A stretch of DNA of 64,000 nt. It comes from Pseudoscleropodium purum (Eukaryota; Streptophyta; Bryopsida; Hypnales; Brachytheciaceae). Where the stretch lies: positions 16,980,173 through 17,044,172 of the forward strand of contig OZ017798.1 of NCBI GenBank assembly GCA_963969395.1. The letters run 5' to 3'. This document shows positions 57,976 through 64,000 of the stretch, one piece after another (positions within the stretch are counted from its first letter, which is position 1; every line of letters begins with the position of its first letter). Under the pieces are notes generated by a model. That model worked only from the letters and a program-made list of their open reading frames with translations. It did no database searches and was not told the origin of the DNA. A program made the translations under genes and the position numbers.

Positions 57976-59766
57976 CCCTCAATCATAGTAAGCTCAAGAA
58001 ATCAAAGTAGAGGGGTCACCCTAATTAGAGTAAATTAAAAGCACAATTAGAAAGGGATAGGAATATAACCAACATCTACAACTATATAATCGAGGGAAGG
58101 AAGAATGAGAATTTAAAGGGAAATTAGTTGTGGATAGGATTGGTAGGAAATCTTGGGAAGAAAAGGCAATCATTAGAAGTTGGATGAATCAATAAGTGAC
58201 ATTAGATAAGGGGATCAAAGGAGGAATAGTCAATCATTGTGTAGGACGTAGAGACAATATTCTAATGGACCAAAGTCAACCTTAGCATAAAATAATGGAG
58301 GAGTAGAAGGGAAAGAAATAGAAGAAGGGAGAAAGATGGAGTAGTCTTGGGGAAATTTAGAACTTTGTAATTTTCCCTTACTTTCAAGTCATGGGAAAAA
58401 TTACCAAAGGCGTGATAAGGATGGCAAATGAGGAAGAACATCAAGGGTTGTACCACAATCTCAACAATGACCCCAACCTGGAGGTAAGTTGCTAATTCCT
58501 CCATTTTACTTTGAATTTTCAAAGTTAAGTAGTTTCCCACATAGCCAAAAGTTCAAAACCAATTCAAGTCGTTAAGATTAGGTTTTTGCCTAAAGTCAAG
58601 TGGTTCTTAGTATAGGCCTTGTTTAGTAGTTTCCGAAACTATATTACACTTAGAATTTTGAGATGATTTGACAAAGATATTAGTGGATGAAATCTTGAAC
58701 CATATTGGATGAAAACTAGTTCAATCCAAGAAGAATAAACACGGAAACTTAAATAGGGTATAGTATTTGGAGGTCGAAAGTAAAGGAAAAACTCAATTTT
58801 GAATCATAATTGAGTAGAAAATTATAGATGAAGTTTGAGGTACCGATTATCGGTCAAACTTCATTCCTTGGTAACTCTCATTAGGGAAGTCCAAATTTAG
58901 AATTTTTCATCATTATAGATAGGGTGAACTAAGAACTACAAGAAACCAATTCCACTTGTCCAAAAATAGTAAATTATTAAAAGAAGCTTGGAACTTAAAA
59001 CTTGGAGAAAGAATCCAGTTGGGAACTATAAGACCATACTTAAACCTCTTACTTCTATAGTAAAGGTCAAGAAATGGGGAACATTATAAAATCATAGGAG
59101 TAGGAATTCTAAAAAGGATCCATTACTTGGAAGGCACAATAGACCAATATTAGAACACCTATAGGATAGAAAATAAAAAATCCAAGAACCTAGTTGTGGT
59201 TGTTTATTTACCACGGGTGGGTAAAAAAACGCTCACATAGTTGCAAGATATTAGGGTTTGAATTCACAAAAACCCATTTTTTTTCCTACAAGAATCCGGG
59301 CAACTACACTTTACAAGGTCACATTTGCATGAAAAAATGTTCAAAATGGTGATAATTCCTTGAATTCATTCTTCAAATCAAATTCGCTACATGCTTGAAA
59401 ATTTTTAGATCATTTGGAATTGTACAACATATAAGAAAAAAATAGTAAGTAGAATGAAGTAGAAAATGATTCAAAATACTAAGTTGTTAATAATTTCTTT
59501 ATGGATTTAAAAAATGTCAATCCCAATAGTTGCAATGTTGTAATAAACAATGTATACCTAAAATTTTTATTTTTTTCAAAAATATTTAAAATTGAGTAAA
59601 ATAAAGAATTTCAAAGTTTATTTCAGAGTAGAGATTTGATAACTATCTACAAACTACTCCAAACTAAAAATCCTCATAACTTTTGATTCATCCATCCAAA
59701 TCTTAAATCAATCCAAATGCTAAATCCATCCATTCAAAAATCATGTGTGTATGTGTGGCCATTTCA
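57976..59766. other. No gene seen
   Basis: 58,620-58,840 (CTATATTACACTTAGAATTT, AGAAAATTATAGATGAAGTT) is a distant relative of the 47.9-48.6 kb tandem. Nothing coding was recognised. Confidence 0.4.
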
Positions 59767-60042
59767 CTAATATGTGTGGCCTTCATACAGTGTTGTGTGC
59801 ACTGCAGTAAATTGTATCACGCTGAAATTTGGAATCTTTATAGCCATTGACTCGTTTTGATGTTCTAGCTTTGCAAGTTGAGGTTGAGTGCGGTGGTGAA
59901 TGGATTTTTTCACTGCAAACTTCCAATGTGAAAGTATTCCAAAACAACCTTCAATTTGGACCCTTTGAATTGTTGTGTAGCCACCTCTCATTGTCATGTC
60001 ATCTACGGGAATCATCCGTTGTCGTGATGTACATTTGTACAT
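59767..60042 (-). pseudogene. Possible Harbinger-type (DDE_Tnp_4) nuclease fragment
   Basis: The minus-strand string VQIEGCFGILSHWKFAVKKS resembles the conserved R-x-IE-x-x-FG-x-L-x-x-RW-x-x-L motif near the end of PIF/Harbinger nucleases. Only about 25 residues support this; the rest of the frame is unassigned and there is no second catalytic motif nearby. It could be chance. Confidence 0.3.
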
Positions 60043-60239
60043 TATTTAAAATATTTATTTATTTAGTATTTTGAAGAGGTTCTAAGAATGTAGAGAAGAA
60101 AGCTTCAAGACGAAGTGTTTAATGACTTCAAGTTGATGCTTGTTGCCAATAGAGTTGTCAAAAGGACAAAAAATTTTGACAAATTTCAATAGTCTAAAGT
60201 ACTCTTTTCGAATTTATAGAATCTATTCCTAGTTTTGAA

Positions 60240-60756
60240 GTTCGACTTTCTAATGTTGAACTAGGATTTCTTTATGGAGTCGCAAAATCAAGAAGCTGAT
60301 TCAGAAACGGAGTTATAGCTTTCTTTGTCATAGTTGTCAAATCAACCATTTGAGTCGGCGATTTCTTCACCATTGTCATTTCATCTACAAGATGAAGATG
60401 GACCTTCTTGTCTACTAAAGAAACCTCATGTGAAGCAACATTGGCATGAAAATCTTGATAGTGATGCTTGTGCTTTGGTGATTCTACTTCAAGTAGAATG
60501 TGTTGAACAAGGCATATGAGATGTGACATTTGAGATGAGTTACGAAGATCTAAACAATGACCAATATTTTTGTATGATGAGGCCAAACAGAGAAGGTATT
60601 AGCCATCTATGTTTGTTGAAAAGATTAGTGAATCTTTTAACAAAGGCCGAACATGTAGATTACAAGGCAAATACATTAGGTGTATCTTCAAATTCTTGCA
60701 AATGGAGTAACGCTTTTTTTCAACTTCAATTTTTACCTTCATTTAGTTTAGATTAG
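60240..60756 (+). other. Unrecognised open stretch in two joined frames
   Basis: One frame runs 60,334-60,519 and the next 60,523-60,756 (MSYEDLNNDQYFCMMRPNRE, GISHLCLLKRLVNLLTKAEH), separated only by a TGA. Composition is protein-like (acidic, Ser- and Leu-containing) compared with the neighbourhood. I do not recognise it. It may be an old transposon or gene fragment. Confidence 0.35.
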
Positions 60757-61190
60757 AGTTCTTTAGCTAATTTAAATTTTTATATTTATTTTGTGTTAGA
60801 AGTTGCAAATAAGGGAAATAAAAGTGATATGTCTACTAGTTTAAACCTTTGGGGTTCATTGGCCTTAAAAAATGAATAAGAACTTATCTTTGGTTTTTTT
60901 CCTAGGGACTAGGCTAATGAGGAGGTAAGAAGGCCCATGAATTGATTCCTCCTATCTTAGAGGTCTAGTAGGTCAGGGTCTTCTACCTTGGGTTTGAGAA
61001 GTAGTGGTTGTTGTGTATTGTATGGGGAAAAAAGGTTTGAACCCAAATTTTGAATGAAAATATCTTTTGTTATACCAATGATTTTGCAATGAAATTTAGA
61101 CAAGTACTTTTTTGCAAGATTTCCTTTTCAAAATGAGTTTGCACACTTGATTTGAATTTGTATTGAGAAAGTTATGAGAGTTCAAAAGTG
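60757..61190. other. No gene seen
   Basis: AT-rich spacer; nothing recognised. Confidence 0.45.
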
Positions 61191-61194
61191 ATGG

Positions 61195-61650
61195 AGTTTG
61201 TAGCTATCCAACAAAAGCAATTGAAACTTTGGAGGCTCATAACTCTTGTTCAACTACGCATTTTTGAGTGAAATTTTGAGAAAAGACATTTTGTAATTCT
61301 AGCTTTTTATGAAGTTATTACACTTAGAATTTGAAGAAGTATAAAAGAAGTTATGGAGTACTAAGGGAGGAGAGGTCTATAGCCTTTCAAAAGAGAAGAC
61401 CGAGACTTTATTTGTCTATAACTTTTGGACAATACCTTAAATCAATTTGAAATTTGAAGAGAATTTAGTTTGTAAGTTTACATTTCAAAAATACTATCAT
61501 TCTTAGGTTTTGAATAAAAATTGAAGAAGATATAGGATTTCGTAATAAAAGAGGTTTATTGTCTTTTAAAAGAGAAGGCTGAGACTTTGCTTGTCTATAA
61601 CTTTTGGACAATATTTTAGTTCAATGTGAAATTTTGAGAGGTATGAAATT
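61195..61650 (+). repeat. Tandem repeat, 179-bp unit, 2-3 copies
   Basis: CTTTCAAAAGAGAAG-ACCGAG with TTGTCTATAACTTTTGGACA at 61,383-61,440 recurs at 61,562-61,619. A weaker third unit (TATCCAACAAAAGCAATTGA) begins near 61,202. Confidence 0.8.
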
Positions 61651-63150
61651 ATTTTATGAGATTTTTAAATTGATATTTTACTTAGCATTTGGAAGTTAGA
61701 GCCATGTTTGGCAGTAGATCAAAGAACGCAACTAAAATAAAGTTTGGTTTCAAATCCCATTCAATATTTTTTAAAGACTTCAAGGTTTGAAAAGTTAAAG
61801 ATATGAAAACATAAAAACATGAATATTTGTATATTGTGGCTTGTGACTTGTTATTCCTAGCCAACTTTGGAGGCTCATTGTTTTTATTTTGTTCCCAGTC
61901 AATTTGTGAAGCTCATTGTTTTTCATTTTTATTTTGTAAACCTTGTTGCAGACTATGTGGTGATTTAGTATTAGTTTAGTTTTGTATTTGTGGCAACAAA
62001 GTGTGATTGATCACCCACATTGTCAATATTTTATGTTGTTCCCATTGGTGAGGCTCGCTTGCTAGTCACCATGGGTTTAAGATTTAGGAGTCAATTTTAG
62101 AACGATCAACTTATGGTTTGGCCATCATATTTTATTCATCTGAGGCCATGGATTCTTATTACTTCCCCTTATCCTGATCTTTATATAGCCACTACAAGAT
62201 AGATCAATGGGAAGGAGTTTGAAGATTGAAGAATGAAGACCGGAAACTAAAGATTGAAGACTAAAAGATTCAACTGAATTCCATAGCAAACTATTCCTAA
62301 TCATAGCCAAAATCCTCGTGATTTTCCAAAGCAATTTTTTTCTACATGACACCATGCCGTGTTTAGTGGTGCTACAAGATATCTGCTCCTATCTAATTCA
62401 GCAACTCCATTACTGCTATTCCACCAAGACAAAGGACCAATCCTATTGTGCCTTTTTGAAAATGGAATACACTGACCGTTAAACAAATCTACTTTGAAAA
62501 CGATTTACTGAAACATTTCATCATTTGCTTGGTATTTGTTGCCATATTTTTCCAAAATGACTTAAGAATTCCACAATGCGTCATGAGCCTTATTCTCTAA
62601 GCATATATTAAAGTATCTCTTGTTTATATCTTCCTTTCATTCCAGAACATTCAACGCAGCCAATATTTTATGCTTCATCTATACCTTGAATTTTGACATG
62701 CACTCCTTCTAATATCTAATATATTTATTGTCTAAAGACCAAATTGTTTTTTATTCATAAAATTGAATGATACATTTGATCATGAACTTCTTACATGCTT
62801 CAAAGGGACTTTACTGAACTAACTTCATGCTTGACGATCTTGCTGCATGCATCACCTTCTTCCCCTTTGCAACCTTCCTTGCCCTTGTCAATGTGATGTA
62901 CCAATAATATGTAGAATAATTCCGTAAAATTTAGTTATTAATTGCCAAAAAGGTTAAATTTAAATTTCACGTAGAACCTTGCAAAAAAAAAGACAATAAG
63001 GGGCCTCCAATACATCACTCTTGCCTTCCTTAAGAAAGGAGCCAGTGGAGGATAAACCACCAAGCTCTCCACTCTCCACTTAAATTATCAAGGGGCAAGG
63101 CAAAAGTGAGAGGTACACAAGCTGTCCACCCTTCTTATATGAAGAAAACG
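61651..63150. other. No gene seen
   Basis: The stretch 62,100-62,500 has more balanced composition with 60-76-codon minus frames, none recognisable. 63,000-63,110 holds short C/T-rich direct repeats (CTCTCCACT). Confidence 0.4.
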
Positions 63151-63162
63151 GGGCTTCTGCCT

Positions 63163-63400
63163 CATCCAACGACTGAACCGTATCCACTCAATCGGACAAG
63201 CACAGCACGGCGAACGATCAGTCGGCCTTAACAAGGCAGACAAGCCAAAGTAGATACATTTGTTGTCTGTCTAATCCAATGATTGGACCGCATCCGCCTA
63301 ATGAGACGAGCTCAGCATAGCGGACTATCCGTTGTCCACTCGATCAGACGGCTACATCAGGGTGGACAGGCCAAGGCGAACACATTTGCCATCTGCCACA
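63163..63400 (+). repeat. Imperfect ~110-bp tandem duplication, GTCC/GGAC-rich
   Basis: CATCCAACGACTGAACCGTA-TCC at 63,163 recurs as AATCCAATGATTGGACCGCA-TCC at 63,273. The following ACAAGC-CAGCA-GGCGAAC / ACGAGCTCAGCATAGCGGAC and GACAAGCCAAAG-ACATTTG / GACAGGCCAAGG-ACATTTG parts stay in register. Composition resembles the interior of the hAT-type element at 2.8 kb, but no termini were found. Confidence 0.65.
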
Positions 63401-63514
63401 TCAAATGGCTCAAGCAATCGAGTGTCCACCCAATTGAACCACCTCATTGGATGGCATAGAGCTTTATTGAAGGACTTTTGAAAATCAAATTCATATTTTG
63501 TGAAGACTTTAAAG

Positions 63515-64000
63515 GTTATAAAGTTTACTTGTTATAATACTTTAACCTCAAAAATCAAGTGAATTTGAACAGAGGTGTCTTTTGTGCACCTCAAAAGGAT
63601 GACTCATAGGGCCTTTTTGGAGGTTCAGAGTTCAATTTTCATTGACATCATTCTGACTTGATATAGTTGATGTACTTAGGGGACTTGGTAGAGGCATATT
63701 TGAATTTAAAAGTAATATGTTTGTTGTGCAAACAAAGTACAAAACAAACATATCACTCCTAAATTCAAACGTGTCACCTCCAAATGAAGTTCATAAACAA
63801 ATGAACTCCATTATTCACCTATAAGAGAGTCTTGACTAGATAGCTTGACATTTTGTACTTTTAGTGCAGCAAGTTGCAACTTCCAACTACAAAAAGGGTT
63901 ATACAAAGAGGGTCATAAAGTTCACATGTTTAAGGAATATAGCATTAAAAGTCAAGCAAATTTGGAAGGAGGTATCTTTTGTTCACCTCAACAAGATGAC
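63515..64000 (+). repeat. 397-bp tandem repeat running off the window
   Basis: TCAAGTGAATTTGAACAGAG then GTGTCTTTTGTGCACCTCAA-AAGGATGAC (63,555-63,603) recurs as TCAAGCAAATTTGGAAGGAG then GTATCTTTTGTTCACCTCAA-CAAGATGAC (63,953-64,000). The preceding ATAAAGTT-AC-TGTT phrases also repeat. At least two units; the array may continue to the right. Confidence 0.75.

Noticed and set aside
62125..62486. Two minus-strand frames of 61-76 codons
   Set aside because: Balanced composition but no recognisable motif; not enough evidence to call a gene.
1..64000. tRNA or rRNA genes
   Set aside because: No tRNA box A/B pair with cloverleaf ends or rRNA core motif was recognised; the TGGTATCA motifs are retrotransposon primer sites, not tRNA genes.

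Overview
This looks like a repeat-rich, AT-rich piece of a land-plant nuclear genome. The evidence is multi-exon genes with GT-AG introns, a plant CACTA transposase remnant, a Ty1/copia element primed by initiator tRNA-Met, plant telo-box sequence, and decayed members of a plant multi-pass membrane-protein family. The sequence alone does not fix the species; a seed-free plant or conifer would fit the repeat load. There are few intact genes and many layers of mobile elements.

Layout. 0-1 kb: end of a decayed CACTA transposase. 2.8-3.1 kb: a 273-bp hAT-type miniature element with an 8-bp target duplication. 5.0-6.8 kb: TLC-domain gene copy 1 (minus strand, three exons, open). 7-15 kb: no genes, but several TIR elements and tandem arrays. 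15.3-26.2 kb (block A) and 29.3-44.8 kb (block B) are two same-orientation copies of one ancestral segment of about 7 kb. Each carries a decayed membrane-protein gene followed by a TLC-domain gene. Block A has a TLC pseudogene and was hit by a 3,566-bp pogo-like DNA transposon (22,572-26,137). Block B has an intact-looking TLC gene and was hit by a copia element with a tandem partial copy (31,067-37,085) and by a second 3.57-kb insertion (37,426-40,991). 45-64 kb: no convincing gene; ageing repeats, a nested satellite at 57.2-58.0 kb, and a 397-bp tandem repeat running off the right edge.

The most notable item is the pogo-like transposon. It has TA target duplications, 25-bp inverted termini, an exact empty site in the paralogous block, and a five-exon gene that joins into one open frame of about 640 codons with a DD37D triad, an AT-hook and an N-terminal cysteine cluster. 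Also notable are a TIR family ending in TTAA/CCCCTAAAGGACCA with at least five relatives in the window, and the three TLC copies, two of which keep complete splice phase and frame. All calls come from reading the sequence by eye; no database search or alignment program was run.
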